NCBI RefSeq assembly: GCF_949987535.1
Contig: NC_080081.1
Coordinates: 69,585,603 to 69,649,602 of the forward strand
From: Balaenoptera acutorostrata
Taxonomy: Eukaryota > Chordata > Mammalia > Artiodactyla > Balaenopteridae
Direction of reading: 5' to 3'
DNA: 64,000 nucleotides
Shown here: positions 13,386 to 25,639 of the stretch, piece by piece
Layout of the letters: every line of letters starts with the position of its first letter
Position numbering within the stretch: the stretch's first letter is position 1
Position numbers and translations under genes: made by a program
Notes under the pieces: generated by a model
Seen by the model: only the letters and a program-made list of their open reading frames with translations
Database searches by the model: none
Told to the model about the DNA's origin: nothing

Positions 13386-13451
13386 AAAATATCTGGAGTG
13401 CAGACTGTTTCAAAAAATGAAACAAAGAATACTGGTGTAAAGGGATTTATA

Positions 13452-14745
13452 TTGGGTTGGCCAAGAAGTTCCTTCAGTTTTTAAGTAAAAATAAAAGACA
13501 TATTTTTCATTTTCACCAAGAACTTTATTGAACAACATATTCACCCTTTTGTTCCACTACCTTCTGCTATTTTTCAGGCAACTTCATAATTCCATCTTCC
13601 CAAAACGTTTTATCTTTTTGAGCAAAGAACTGTTCCAGGTGCCTTTTACAGTCTTCCAGGGAAATGAAATGAAATTTTTTCCATTAAGAGAATTTTGTAA
13701 AGACCAAAATAAATGTAAATCTGAAGGTGCAATGTCTGGTGAATACGGCAGATGAATCAGAACTTCCCAGCCAAGCTGTAACAGTTTTTGCCTGGTTATC
13801 ACAGAAACATGCGGTCTTGCGTTATCTTCATGGAAGATTAAGTGTTTTCTGTTGACTGCTTCTGGACGCTCTTCGTCGACTGCTGCTTTCAGTTGGTCTC
13901 ATTAGGAGCAGTACTTGTTGGAATAAATCATTTGGTTTTCCAGAAGGAGCTCATAATAGAGGACTCCCTTCCAATCCACCCATACACACAACATCACCTT
14001 CTTTGGATGAAGACCAGCCTTTGGTGTGGTTGGTGGTGGTTCATTTCGCTTGCCCCACGATCTCTTCTGTTCCACATTATTGTACAGTATTCACTTTTCA
14101 TTGTCCTTCACAATTTGTTTGAAAAACGGAACATTTTCGTTACATTTAAGTGGAGAATCGTATGTGGTAATACGGTCAAGGAATTTTTTTTCGCTTAACT
14201 TATGTGGAACCCAAACATCAAAGCAATTCACATAACCAAGATGGTGCAAATGATTTTCAACGTTTGATTTGGGTATTTTGAGTATGTCAGCTATCTCCCG
14301 CGTGGTATAACATTGATTGTTCTCAGTTAATGTCTCAATCTGATCACTGTCAACTTCAACTGGTCCACCTGACCATTGAGCGTCGTCCAGCGAGAAATCT
14401 CCAGTACGAAACTTTGCAAACCACTTTTGACATGTTTGATCAGTCACACCATCTTCTCTGTACACTGCACAAATCAATTTTTTTGTGTTTCAGTTGCATT
14501 TTTACCTTTCTTGAAATAATAAAGCATAATATGCTGAAAATGTCGCTTTTTCCATCCATCTTCAATATTAAAATGACTACCTAAAAATTCACCAATTTTG
14601 ATAAGTTTTCTTTTTAAAATGTACATTGATATGACAGCTGTCACAATACAATCTAAGAATATTGTTTTCAATGAAGTTAAAGACAACTAAGCACTACTAG
14701 AGCCATCTTACAGAAAACACTGAATGAATGTTTTGGCCAACCCAA
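13452..14745 (-). mobile_element. Full-length mariner DNA transposon (dead)
   Basis: The ends are inverted repeats: ttgggttggccaagaagttcc at 13452 and, reversed, ttgggttggccaaaac at 14745. The flank is TA on the left (13450-13451) and TG, a likely mutated TA, on the right. The length of 1294 bp is that of a complete mariner. It resembles the Tc1/mariner family known from ruminant and whale genomes. The transposase lies on the minus strand in pieces, so the element is inactive. Confidence 0.92.
13584..14686 (-). pseudogene. Mariner transposase pseudogene
   Basis: Pieces in transcript order: 14686-14474 contains HFQHIMLYYFKKGKNATETQ (N-terminal helix-turn-helix area). 14477-14091, in another frame, contains DGVTDQTCQKWFAKFRTGDF and the linker motif WVPHKLSEK that precedes the catalytic domain. 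13802-13584 contains LGWEVLIHLPYSPDIAPSD, the signature around the third catalytic Asp of the D,D34D triad. Between 14090 and 13803 the frame is broken and the second-Asp region is not readable in one piece. At least one frameshift lies near 14475. No working protein can be made. Confidence 0.88.
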
Positions 14746-15818
14746 TGATACATATCCAGAATAAAAACAAGTAATCTTGGGTTGCAGGAAGATGGATGAA
14801 ACTGTAATTCCAAAGTGAAAACCATTTTAATGGCATGGTTTCAAGTTGGACAGAATAGATATTGAAGAAATTAAAGAAATACAAGGTGACAAATCTGAGG
14901 TAATTTATTTCTCTAGGTTCTGGATTATATACCAAAATTAGAAGAGCAGAGAGTAGTCACAAAGTTTGGGTCAGGAGAGTGTGTAAGGTTGTGAGATGAC
15001 TACTATTTTACAGATCAAATCCGAGTTGACCAAAGTTGAAGTTTCATGAAAGTGATCTGGGAGATGGTAAATAAGAAGTTACTAGGTTAAACCAGAGAAG
15101 AAAAATCTCACTTCTGATATGGATTAAAAAGACCTATATGTGACACAGACTTACATAAAAACCAACTGATTTATCAATTTTATTTTAAACTAAGTATCAT
15201 CTCTTCCTCAAGGGAACAATTACAAGGTCCTCATCAGTTAAGTGCCCTTAAACTAGTAATACTTGAAACTAATGCTCTCATAACTCTGACCATGACACCA
15301 TCAAATCTACTGAAAGGTGAAAATTGTAATTATCTATTTAATTATCATACTCATAATGACTGCTCCTAAAGAAGTTAACAAGGTATTTTGCTGCTTGTCT
15401 TTTTCATATGTTTGTTAACTTACTGCTTAATAATGTATCTTAAAGTGCACTAAAACATGCTCAGCTTTTCAGTTGGATAAATCTAGTTTATAAGCTTTAA
15501 AAATGCCTATTTGATGGTTTATATTTGGCATATTTTATTGCCTAGCGCTCAAATGTCTTTCTTCATACAAAAGCCAGCCATACGCAATTTTAAGATTTAT
15601 GTTAAGACTCAAAAGGCATAAAAATCCTCTTTATGGAACACCCCATTCCCTGGCTCTGAACAGTATCTTCATATATAGAGTGTTTGACTGCAATTTGGTA
15701 ACTATTTACTGAATAATGATAACAGAAAAGAACCTCACCTGAAAGAAAACAGTTTCTGTCTTAAGACTGTCTACAAAGAGACATTACCATTTGTAGCTTC
15801 TAGAAAAATCATACGAAC

Positions 15819-16137
15819 TGGGGACTTCCTTGGTGGCGCAGTGGTTAAGAATCCGCCTGCCAATGAAGGGGCCATGGGTTCGATCCCAAGACCAGGAAGA
15901 TCCCACATGCCATGGAGCAACTAAGCCCGTGCACCACAACTACTGACACTGCGCTCTAGAGCCCGCGAGCCACAACTACAGAAGCCCACGTGCCTAGAGC
16001 CCATGCTCCGCAACGAGAGAAGCCACCGCAATGAGAAGCCCGCACACTGCAACGAGAAGTAGCCCCCGCTCACCGTGGCTAGAGAAAGCCCGCGCACAGC
16101 AACGAAGACCCAACACAGCCAAATTAAAAAAAAAAAA
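15819..16137 (+). mobile_element. Older CHR-type SINE variant
   Basis: Head ggggacttccttggtggcgcag, B-box ggttcgatccc, poly-A tail. The target duplication is aaaaatcatacgaac (15804-15818) against aaaaatcatatgaac (16138-16152), one mismatch. The body differs from the younger copies ('gccatgggttcgatcccaag', 'cgcgagccacaactac'), consistent with an older subfamily. Confidence 0.92.
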
Positions 16138-17135
16138 AAAAATCATATGAACCAAGTTTTTAGGGCTTATATTAGCTTGAAAGGCTATTAAAACAGAAGA
16201 AAGTCTTCTTAGGGCTCAGTTGTCTACACCTAAAGTAAAGGAGCTGACCATTTCTTTAATGATACACATCCACCTTCTCTTCATGGAAGATTGTTTTCAA
16301 CCTGATGCTAGTGGTCTAAGAGTCAATTAGTAAAGATATATGATTCATCTTATTTTTCTGGTGACTTGTATCGTATTAGTAATTGGTCTTCTTTTCTGAC
16401 AGGGTTCAGAGTTTCATTTTCTTTGTTTCCTTCTTGGATTGCTACTAAAATGCTTATGAGAGTTTGTTTCAGAGATTTGTTATATTTCTAAAATAATCTT
16501 TGTATAAAAACATAAATATTATTATTTTTTCCCATGGATTTTACATTATATAGCACACTTTTGGTGTTTAGAATTTATCATTACCATGCAAGTTGGATTA
16601 ATAGTAGCCAAAGTATAAAATCCTATTTGAAAAGAGGATTAAAGGTTTTACCACACCAACCAAAACTGACAAAAAGTTTTTTTTATATGGAAGTTGTTGG
16701 GAGACAAATGTAACTTCTTTAAGATCATTTTATTCTATAGATCTATTATCTAAGCAATGAGAGCATTAATAGCATTTACTTTTTCAAAATGTTGAAGAAA
16801 AGGTGGATTTTCTTCTGGTTTGTGGAGATGGTCTCTGACATATAGTACAGTGAGAAGTGTTAGGTTCTTTTAGTTTCTTCCATTAATTTATTCTAGTGTG
16901 GCATGTTAATTTTTTTCTTGAATGCCTCAATGTCCTCAATTTTCTTTTTCCTGGAATGCGACACTAGTTGCTTATAAAAAGGGTGGGATAAAAAAACTAC
17001 TGACGTTGAGACTTTATGTTTGAGGAGTTATATAATCTCAAATATTAAAAAAGTGCATACAGAAAAAAATTAACACAGGGATGTAATGCAATGAAAACAC
17101 AATATAAAATCAAGCTATATTAAAACATCATTGTA

Positions 17136-17425
17136 GGGCTTCCCTGGTGGCGCAGTGGTTGAGAATCTGCCTGCTAATGCAGGAGACACGGGTTCGAGCC
17201 CTGGTCTGGGAAGATCCCACATGCCACGGAGCAACTGGGCCCGTGAGCCACAGCTGCTGAGCCTGCGCGTCTGGAGCCTGTGCCCCGCGACGGGAGGGGC
17301 CGCGATAGTGAAAGGCCCGCGCACCGCGATGAAGAGCGGTCCCCGCACCGCGATGAAGAGTGGCCCCCACTTGCCGCAACTAGAGAAAGCCCTCGCACGA
17401 ACCAAAGACCCAGCACAGCCAAAAA

Positions 17426-17468
<43 letters not shown>

Positions 17469-17486
17469 AAATTAAAAAAAAAAAAA
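17136..17486 (+). mobile_element. CHR-type SINE, duplicated subfamily
   Basis: Head gggcttccctggtggcgcag; tail of (aaat)n and poly-A. The target duplication aaaacatcattgta is perfect at 17122-17135 and 17487-17500. It carries the same internal 24-bp duplication (17321-17344 and 17345-17368) as the copy at 4684, and the same 'cgcgacgggaggggccgcgata' body. Confidence 0.95.
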
Positions 17487-18026
17487 AAAACATCATTGTA
17501 AAAACCAATTTTATTATATTAATAATCTTAAATATGCTAAAAAAATTTAACTGCTTTTAAAAAAGTCACAATATACATATAATTTGTATCTATTTTCTTT
17601 TTCTCTCAATGACTATTAGATACTGCAAATACTATCTGAAAATAGAATATAAATTATATTAAATAATTATTTTCTAGCATTACTTGTCAGAGAAAGGGAG
17701 TGGTAAAATGCTTCTGTAGTATCACTATCTGGGCCATATTTATTCCATCACACAGTTAATTCCTAAAGCTGAGACAATCATTACATTTTGATGTTCATCT
17801 GTTTTATTGAGCTACCCACAGGGAGATTTATGGGAATGCTATCATGTCAGGGTCACAAGATTAAGTGAACAGTGATGACAGTAAATAAGCCATTTCCCTA
17901 TATTCCAAAGGGTTTAACTCAGTTACTTAAAATGCCATAAACATAAATAGTCTTCTCTCTCTACATTGTATCCATGACAGATGACTTCAAAATACAGCAC
18001 TCTAGGGCAATGGCACTTTCCAACTA

Positions 18027-18209
18027 AACCCTTATAATTGACAAAAGACACTAAACTACTTATAAACACAACCCTTATAATTGACAAAAGACACTAAACT
18101 ACTTATAAACACAAATATAAAAAATACTTCACATTCTAATTCATAATTGACAAAAGACACTAAACTACTTATAAACACAAATATAAAAAATACTTCACAT
18201 TCTAATTCA
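18027..18209. repeat. Nested tandem duplication (43-bp and 66-bp periods)
   Basis: The core taattgacaaaagacac occurs three times. Copies one and two are 43 bp apart (aacccttataattg starts at 18027 and 18070). Copies two and three are 66 bp apart and identical over the full 66 bp (18078-18143 and 18144-18209). Confidence 0.95.
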
Positions 18210-19204
18210 TAAAATTGTAGCATACAATATGGAGCAATATCACTGTAAACTATTCATTTCATTTGTAACAACAAAAAAAGATGCAGTTATAAAAAGGGGA
18301 TATTTGTTGAGAAAAATACTATTGGAATTCAAATTCCTAATATTTGTAAAAATGTTTTTATGCCTTTTTATGCATCTTAAAAAGTCAATGAGTTGAACAT
18401 ATTATTTTAGGGAATGTAATGATATTTAAGTAAAAATGTCTAACCCAAAAAGCAAGCTTATAAAAACAATCACAACAAAGGAGTCCAGAAAATTTTCTCA
18501 ATGGCCTAATAATGTACTATCTCCAATGATTCCAATAAAATTGCCATCTGCCAAGATACCAGACGTTACTGCTTGAAAAATATTTTCTACCGTTTGGTAT
18601 ATGGATATTTTAATTAGCAGCCAAATAAAGGACTGAGAGACTGTGATAATCTCACTTTAACTCTAGGCACTTGCTGCAAGTGGTCAAAAATTTTAAACTT
18701 TATGCCATTTATTAGCCAAGGAGAAGTTTCGTTACCATGGAGATCCAAAACACTAATTTTTATTTTAAAAATAATGACTTCCATGCCTGAGAAAGTAGTC
18801 TAATTTTTGTGAAATTTTTTACTTTATATTTGCTTATTGATTTTCTTCATTATTATCATTTGTGTATTTTATGTCATTCTACTGCTATATTAAGCATTTT
18901 ACAAAGTGTCTTACTTTGAAGAGACTTACTAAAATAATCATACTAATTAAAAAAAAATCTATATATTTTAGGAAAAAAAGCAGCAGAATGATATTGGTAA
19001 CCAATTGGGTCATATAGGTTTCAGCTTGATCACCTTTGCATCCAAATAACAGGCATTTCTGGTCCTGACCCATACAATCCCTACTGATCTAAAATCATCT
19101 AGTCTTTTCAATTCATTGTACTTACCTTTATGATCTGCATTAGAATTCTATCAGGGAAAATGATCTGACAGGCTGTTAAAGTTTTGCCATCATCTCTCTC
19201 TCTC

Positions 19205-19205
19205 T

Positions 19206-19248
<43 letters not shown>
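19205..19248. repeat. (TTTA)n microsatellite
   Basis: About eleven TTTA units follow a short CT run. Confidence 0.95.
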
Positions 19249-19249
<1 letters not shown>

Positions 19250-20479
19250 GGGAAGATGAACTTTGAGACTCCTTTAAGACCTTTGTGGAATCTGGTAATA
19301 CCACCTTGGTCCTTTCCCCATTTGGAGTACTCTATCAGCCTCCCAGGCTTTTCCTTTTATTTACTGAAGACTTAGAAGATGCTCACAATCTTCCTTTCCA
19401 TCCCAAATACTGGAATTATCTTGGGTAATTCAACATAAGTGTCACATGCAAGATTCCATCCTTTCAGTTTACTGACCTCCTCATTACTATGATTTTCAAC
19501 TCGACTCCACTTGACTATTTTCATGACCACATTCTAGATTTGTTAAATCTTGTACTGATGTATTTCAGAAATCTTAAATTCAAACATCCTAGAGCTTCCC
19601 ATCCTTTCAGTTCATCAACTCCTGTTTTCTTGACTCCATTATTTTCTGTGTTTCAATCCCCTTCTTTCTTTACTTCTCTTCCTTAACTATCCTAGATTGT
19701 CTATCACTTACCACTCTATCACTTCAACCATTTTCTTACTTTAATATTCTTGCTCCTTTGCCTTGATGAAACTACCCAGCAATATACAACCCTGGAAGAA
19801 TCCATATTCTAACCATTTTCAGTGCTTGGAAGAAGAAAGCATATAGATGTACTGCTGACATGACCTATCGAGGGACAATTTGCGTATGTGTGTTGTATGG
19901 GGAGAGGGAGGGATGAAAGAAGTAAATCAAGGAATAGGAGAGATGAAATTTGTTGGGGATTGGAAATATATATTTTGGCCATGTCTAAGATCTCACAGTG
20001 TTAACAAGCTCACAATTAGTAGATTGTTTAGTCTAACCCAGTACCTACTAATATCTTGGCAACACAACTTGTAACAACAACTTTCATTGACTATAGAGCA
20101 CATTCCTAATTTAAATCTTGACACTTTAAACTACTTGAAAATTGTTGGAAAAATTTTCTTTTTTTCCCTTCTGAGTACTTCATAATCTTTATTAGAGAAC
20201 AGCACATTTAGTACATATACATAAGGATTTAAAAAACTGTATAATTTAAAAAAAACATCTAGTAAAAATTAATTCATTTATATGTATTAGTTGCAGGGAA
20301 ATCCAATTTTGTTCCAATATACCTGTGTTGGCATGGATATAACTAAGATAATCTGACTTCTTATTTAACTTTTAAACAATAAAGAAATAATATCTGACTG
20401 CAATTCTCTATATTAAAAATATAATATAGTTTGTTAAATATTAGTATTCACAGCTCAAGAATCATCTATAAATATGGGG

Positions 20480-21560
20480 CCTCTAAGTTTTTAAAAATTT
20501 ATTAACTTAGGTACAGTAAAATTCAGTCTTTTGGGTGTACAGTTCTATAAATTTTGACAAAAGCATAGAATCGTGAAACCACTACCACAATCAAGATACA
20601 GAACAGTTTAATCATCCCCCGCAAAGCTCCCTCACGTTAGCCCTTTCTAGTCAAATCCTCCCCCTACTGTTAACCCCTGGAAACCACCAATGTGTTTTAT
20701 TTGCCTAAGGTTTTGCTTTCTCCAGAATGTATCAGTGGAATTATACAATGTGTTCTGGCTTCTTTTATTCCGCAGAAAGCATCTGAGATGCATTCAGATT
20801 GCTGCATTATCAACAGTCCATTCCTTACCAATGCTGAGTAGCATTCCAGCATAGGGATGTGCCACAGGTTCTCATCCATTCATCAGCTGAAGAACACCTA
20901 GGCTGTTTTCAGTTGTTGGCAATTATTAATAGAGCTGCTATAACCATTCATGTACATGTTTCTGTGTGAATGTAAATCTTCATTTCTCTTGGGGTAAATA
21001 CTTAGGAGTAGGAGGATTGCTGTGTCATATGGTAAGTGTACGTTAAACTGTATAGGAAACCGCCAAACCACTTTCCAAAGAGTCTGGACCTTTTGTATCT
21101 CCACCAGCAGTGTATGAGAGCTCCAGTTGCTTCACATCTTTGCCAGCTCTTGCATTACCAGGTTTTTGTTTTGTTTTAATTTTATTCATTCTAATGGTAG
21201 TGGTATATGATTGTTGTTTTAATTTTAATTTCCTTAAGAGCTAGGGATATTGAGTATCTTTCCATATGCTTATGCCATCTGTATACTGTCTGTAGTGAAG
21301 TGTCTGTTCAAATGTTTGCTCGCTTTTTTATTGCAACGTTAGTTTTCTTATTAAATTTTGAAAGTCCTTTATACATACACATAAACATATACACCTGTAT
21401 ATGTGTGTGTGTATATATATATGTATATATATATATATATTTGTAAGTCCTTTGTATAATTTTATACTTGTATAAACATATATACTTATACCTGTATACT
21501 TTTATAAGTCCTTTGTAAGATATGTGACTTGCAAATACTTTTTCCAGTCTGTGTATTTTT
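20480..21560 (-). mobile_element. Old L1 LINE fragment
   Basis: The plus strand shows the reversed L1 3' UTR ('cagtaaaattcagtcttttgggtgtacagttctataaa', 'accactaccacaatcaagatacagaac') and then reversed ORF2 ('cattcatcagctgaagaacacctaggctgttttcag', 'ggggtaaatacttaggagtaggaggattgctg'). Minus-strand pieces at 20697-20879 and 20898-21104 keep L1 ORF2 end motifs such as MDENLWHIPMLECYSAL. Many breaks; an old family. Confidence 0.85.
21399..21441. repeat. (GT)n/(AT)n microsatellite
   Basis: A GT run passes into an AT run (gtgtgtgtgtatatatatatgtatatatatatat). It is a low-complexity tract within or next to an old L1. Confidence 0.93.
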
Positions 21561-22144
21561 TAAATTTCAGATATTACATTAAAATTTTTAAATTTTTATT
21601 TACTTAGTTTTTATTCAGATATTATATTTTTCATTTTCATTTGGTTCTTTTTTATACTTTCTATTACTCTGCTGAGATCTTCTATCATTCCATTCATTTA
21701 AAGAATATTTACTTTACTTCATGAAAGATGGTCATAACAGCTGTTTTTAAATCTTTATCTGATAGTTCCAACCTCTGGGAATTGGAATTGGTATCTGTTA
21801 ATTGTCTTTCCTTAAGAAACGCCAAGATTTTCCTGGTTCTTTGTATATTAAATAACTTTGAATTGCATCCTGCTAATCTCCTATGGAGAATGTCTGTTTG
21901 TCTGTTTTTGTTTTACCGGCCAATCAACCCTCTTAGGTTCAGACTGCAGGTTATATCTTGACCTCTGTGGGTAGGAGTTCCAGTGTTAATTCAGTTCGGG
22001 TCTTGAACTTGTAAAACATTAAAAATATTTTCCAAAACCTCAGAGGTTTGAGTCTTATTCCTGCTTAAGTTCTCTTTATTTCATTATTCCAACTGATAAT
22101 ATTTATAACTAATACAATAACTAGTAATTAATTTCATCACTGGA

Positions 22145-22390
22145 ATGACCATGGGCTTTAGGGTTAGACAGATCTAGATTCAAATCCTGTCCCTACTATT
22201 TACCTATGTAACACTGGGAAAGCTATTCAACTTCTCTTTGAGACTCACATTTCTTAGCTGCAAAATGGGAAAAATAATATCTACCTTACAGTGTTGTTAG
22301 AATGAAAATAACGCATTAGATGCGAAGTATCAGCAAAGTTACTGCCGATACATAGCTGCACTAAATAAATGTGAGTTCCTACCAACATCC
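22145..22390 (+). repeat. MIR SINE
   Basis: The order 'gggctttagggttagacagatctagattcaaatcctg', 'ttacctatgtaacactgggaaagc', 'ttcttagctgcaaaatggg', 'aataatatctaccttacagtgttgttag' matches a nearly complete MIR, from the tRNA part through the core to the L2-like tail. Confidence 0.88.
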
Positions 22391-22508
22391 TATCGAAAAC
22401 AAAATCTCAATAGTAATGCTTATATGAAAACGCACACTAAAAATTGGGACCATGTGTGTGTGCGCGTGTGTTGTGTGGGTATTTTTTTACTCAAGGGCCT
22501 AGTACATC

Positions 22509-22644
22509 TTTTTTTTTTTTTTTTTTTTAATCTTTTTGGCCGAGTCGCGCGGCGTGTGGGATCTTAGTTCCTGACCAGGGATCGAACCCATGCCCCCTGC
22601 GATGGAAGCACAGAGTCTTAACCACTGGACCAACAGGGAAGTCC
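22509..22644 (-). mobile_element. Short tRNA-derived SINE
   Basis: Reversed, it starts ggacttccctgttggtccag and has the B-box-like ggttcgatccctggtcagg, then 'gatcccacacgccgcgcgactcggcc' and an A-run (T-run at 22509-22528). It is a shorter relative of the CHR SINEs. No clear target duplication was seen. Confidence 0.88.
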
Positions 22645-22684
22645 TGACAATCTCCTGATTTTAATTTAAGTTGTTATGGCTTAT

Positions 22685-23740
22685 GAAGGTTTTTTTCCCC
22701 CAGTTTTGTTGAGATATACCAATAACTGACAAACAGCACTGTATAAGTTCAAGGTGTATGGCATAATTATTTGACTTACATATATTATGAAATGGTACCA
22801 CAATGAGTTAACATCCATCATCTTAGATACAAAAAACAAAAAAAAAGAAAATGGAAAAAAAAGTTTTTCTTTTCCTTGTGACAAGAGCTCCTCGGATCTA
22901 CTCTCTTAACTGTCCCATATACCATACAGCAGTCTTAACATAGTCATCATGTTGTACATTACATTCCTAGTACTTATTTATCTTATAACTGGAAGTTTGT
23001 ACTTTTTGACTGCCTTCATCCAATTCCCTCTGCCCTCAAACCCTGTTTCTGGTAACCACAAGTCTGATCTCTTTCTCTATGAATTTGTTTTTTTCTTTTT
23101 TTTCTGGGTCCACATACCATTTTGATAAAATGAGATCAAACAGTATTTGTGTTTCGCTGTCTGACTTATTTCACTCAGCATAATATTGGGTCCATCCACA
23201 TTATTGCAAATGGCAGGATTTCCTTGTTTTTTAATGTCTGAATAATAGTCCATTGTATATGTGCATACCACAACTTCTTTGTCCATTCATCCACTGATGG
23301 ACACTTAGGTTGTTTCCACGTCTTGACAATTGTAAATAGTACTGCTATGAACATGGTGGTGCAAATATCTCTTCAACATAGTATTTTTGTTTCCTCCAGA
23401 TATATTCCCAGAAGTGGAATTGTTGGATCATATGATAGTTCTACTGTTAATATTTTTAGCAACCTCCATAGCATTTTCCATAGTGACTGCACCAATTTAC
23501 ATTGCCACCAGCATTGCACAAGGTTTCTCTTTTCTACCTGTCCTCTCCAGCATTTATCTCTTATCATTTTGATGATAGCCATTCAGACAGATGTGAGGTG
23601 ATACATCATTGTGGCTTTGATTTGCATTTCCCTAATGATTAGTGATGCTGAGCACATTTTCATGTATCTGTTAACCATTTGTATATCTTCTTTGGAAAAA
23701 TGTCTATTCAGGTCCTTTGCCCATTTTAAAATTTGCATTA
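22685..23740 (-). mobile_element. Old L1 LINE fragment
   Basis: Reversed 3' UTR ('agttttgttgagatataccaataactgacaaacagcactg', 'aaggtgtatggcataatta') is followed by reversed ORF2 end ('tttcactcagcataatattgg', 'ccattcatccactgatggacacttaggttgtttccacgtc'). Minus pieces at 23077-23286, 23373-23582 and 23583-23777 keep the fragments [19 protein letters not shown] and [20 protein letters not shown]. Frames are broken. Confidence 0.87.
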
Positions 23741-24713
23741 TGTAGTTTAAGACATAGGAAGTATGATCCAAAAACATAAAATAAATAAGGGAAAACTGTT
23801 TGTAAATCCTAAGTATTATGTAACAGAATTAATTCTTGAATATGCATTTTTAAAAAGCTATCAAACTCTAGTTTTTCCTCAGAGAAGAAATATAGATCAA
23901 TAACATTATATTAATTCAAAAGCTAAAATATGTTACAGCCAGCAGTATCATTGAGTCAAAAGATAAAATTAAAAAGAATTATATGTTAAAATTAAGCATT
24001 TTTTTGTAAAACAGGAAGTAGAACATGATAGAGATGAAATTCCTTCAGATTTAACATATATTTAAGAACAAGGATGTAAATATAAGTACTATTCAATCCC
24101 TCCACTTAGGAAGCTACAAGTCTATTGGAAGAGACAGGCACATTCACATTACTATAAAATATTAAGTAATATATTATAGATAATTGCAATACAGATAATA
24201 ACAACAAAATATGAGGAGGCAGGCTTAGGAAAGATAGAGAACCCAGGAAATGCTATAGCAAGGGTGACATGTGAACTCAGCTATAAAGTGGGTGACCATA
24301 CTTTCCTATTTCTTCCAGCATATGTCTTCAGAAAGCAGCCAGACTAATCTTTTTAAACATAAATCAGATCATCTTACTCTTCCACTCAAAACCCTTCACT
24401 GTGTTCCATGCCACTTAGGATAAAGTCACAAATCCTTAACATGATCTACAAGGCTTTAAATCATCTGGCTCATATGTTCCTCTCCAGCCTCATCTCAAGC
24501 CACTATCCCCATTGCTCACTAAGCTCTAGGCATACTAGCCCCCCTTTCTGTTCATTTTATTATTTCTACATTTTGAATCTTTGTAATATTTCTCTCCTTA
24601 ATGTTCTACACCCTACCCTTTGCTGACAATCCCCTTCTCATCCCTTCAGCACTTAGCTTAAACCGACCTTCTTCGAAAGTCTTCCCTGAATCCCTAATCT
24701 AAAATAAAGATTC

Positions 24714-25001
24714 GGGCTTCCCTGGAGGCGCAGTGGTTGAGAACCTGCCTGCCAATGCAGGGGACATGGGTTCGAGCCCTGGTCTGGGAGGATTCCACAT
24801 GCCATGGAGCAACTAAGCCTGTGAGCCACAACTACTGCGCGTCTGGAGCCTGTGCTCCGCAACAAGAGAGGCCGCGACAGTGAGAGGCCCGCGCGCCGCG
24901 ATGAAGAGTGGCCCCCGCTCACCGCAACTAGAGAAAGCCCTCACACAGAAAAGAAGACCCAACACAGCCAAAAAATAAATAAATAAATAAATTAATTAAT
25001 T
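24714..25001 (+). mobile_element. CHR-type SINE (left of a nested pair)
   Basis: Head gggcttccctggaggcgcag, B-box ggttcgagccc. Its left duplication aaaataaagattc (24701-24713) has its partner aaaataaagatcc at 25327-25339, beyond the second SINE. The second SINE therefore landed in this one's tail/duplication boundary later. Confidence 0.9.
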
Positions 25002-25014
25002 AAAAAAAATTATA

Positions 25015-25314
25015 GGGCTTCCCTGGTGGCGCAGTGGTTGAGAATCTGCCTGCCAATGCAGGGGACACGGGTTCGAGCCCTGGTCTGGGAAGATCCCACG
25101 TGCCGCAGAGCAACTGGGCCCATGAGCCACAACTACTGAGCCTGAGCGTCTGGAGCCTCTGCTCCGCAACAAGAGAGGCCGCAATAGTGACAGGCCCGCG
25201 CACCGCGATGAAGAGTGGCCCCCACTCGCCGCAACTGGAGAAAGCCCTCACACAGAAACGAAGACCCAACACAGCCAAAAATAAACATAATAAATAAATA
25301 ATAAATAAAAATTT
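25015..25314 (+). mobile_element. CHR-type SINE (right of a nested pair)
   Basis: Head gggcttccctggtggcgcag, B-box ggttcgagccc, (aaat)n tail. The target duplication aaaaaaaattata is perfect at 25002-25014 and 25315-25327. It inserted into the tail end of the preceding SINE, so it is the younger of the two. Confidence 0.92.
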
Positions 25315-25639
25315 AAAAAAAATTATAAAATAAAGATCCTCTGCTATACTCTCTCTTTCACAGTACCCTATATTTTCTTTCCTAGCATGTGCCAAAGTTT
25401 GTTATTAACATATTTTATTGCTTTAATTATTTGTTTAGCATCAGCTCCTTCTACTAGACTATAATTTAATTATGTTAGGGCAGGGAACAAGTCAGTTTTG
25501 CTCACCACTATGCTAGCACAAATAGGAGCTGAAGAGTTATCTGCTCATTAAATGAATAAAATAAATAAATTATAACTGTATATTTCAAGTTAGAGGGTGA
25601 CTAAGTGGCATGGGAAACTACTTTAAAAGACTCTGTAAG

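Larger units (their letters stand above)
24300..25565 (+). mobile_element. L2 LINE, split by two SINEs
   Basis: The left part ('ctcaaaacccttcactgtgttccatgccacttaggataaagtc', 'acaaggctttaaatcatctggctc', 'ctccagcctcatctc') and the right part after 25327 ('tactagactataatttaattatgttagggcagggaac') are successive segments of the L2 3' region. The CHR SINEs at 24714-25001 and 25015-25314 interrupt it. Confidence 0.83.

Noticed and set aside
21560..22020. T-rich stretch 'tctgctgagatcttctatcattcc...tctgatagttccaacctctgggaattgg'
   Set aside because: Resembles an old high-copy repeat in reverse; the family could not be named with confidence, so not listed as a feature.
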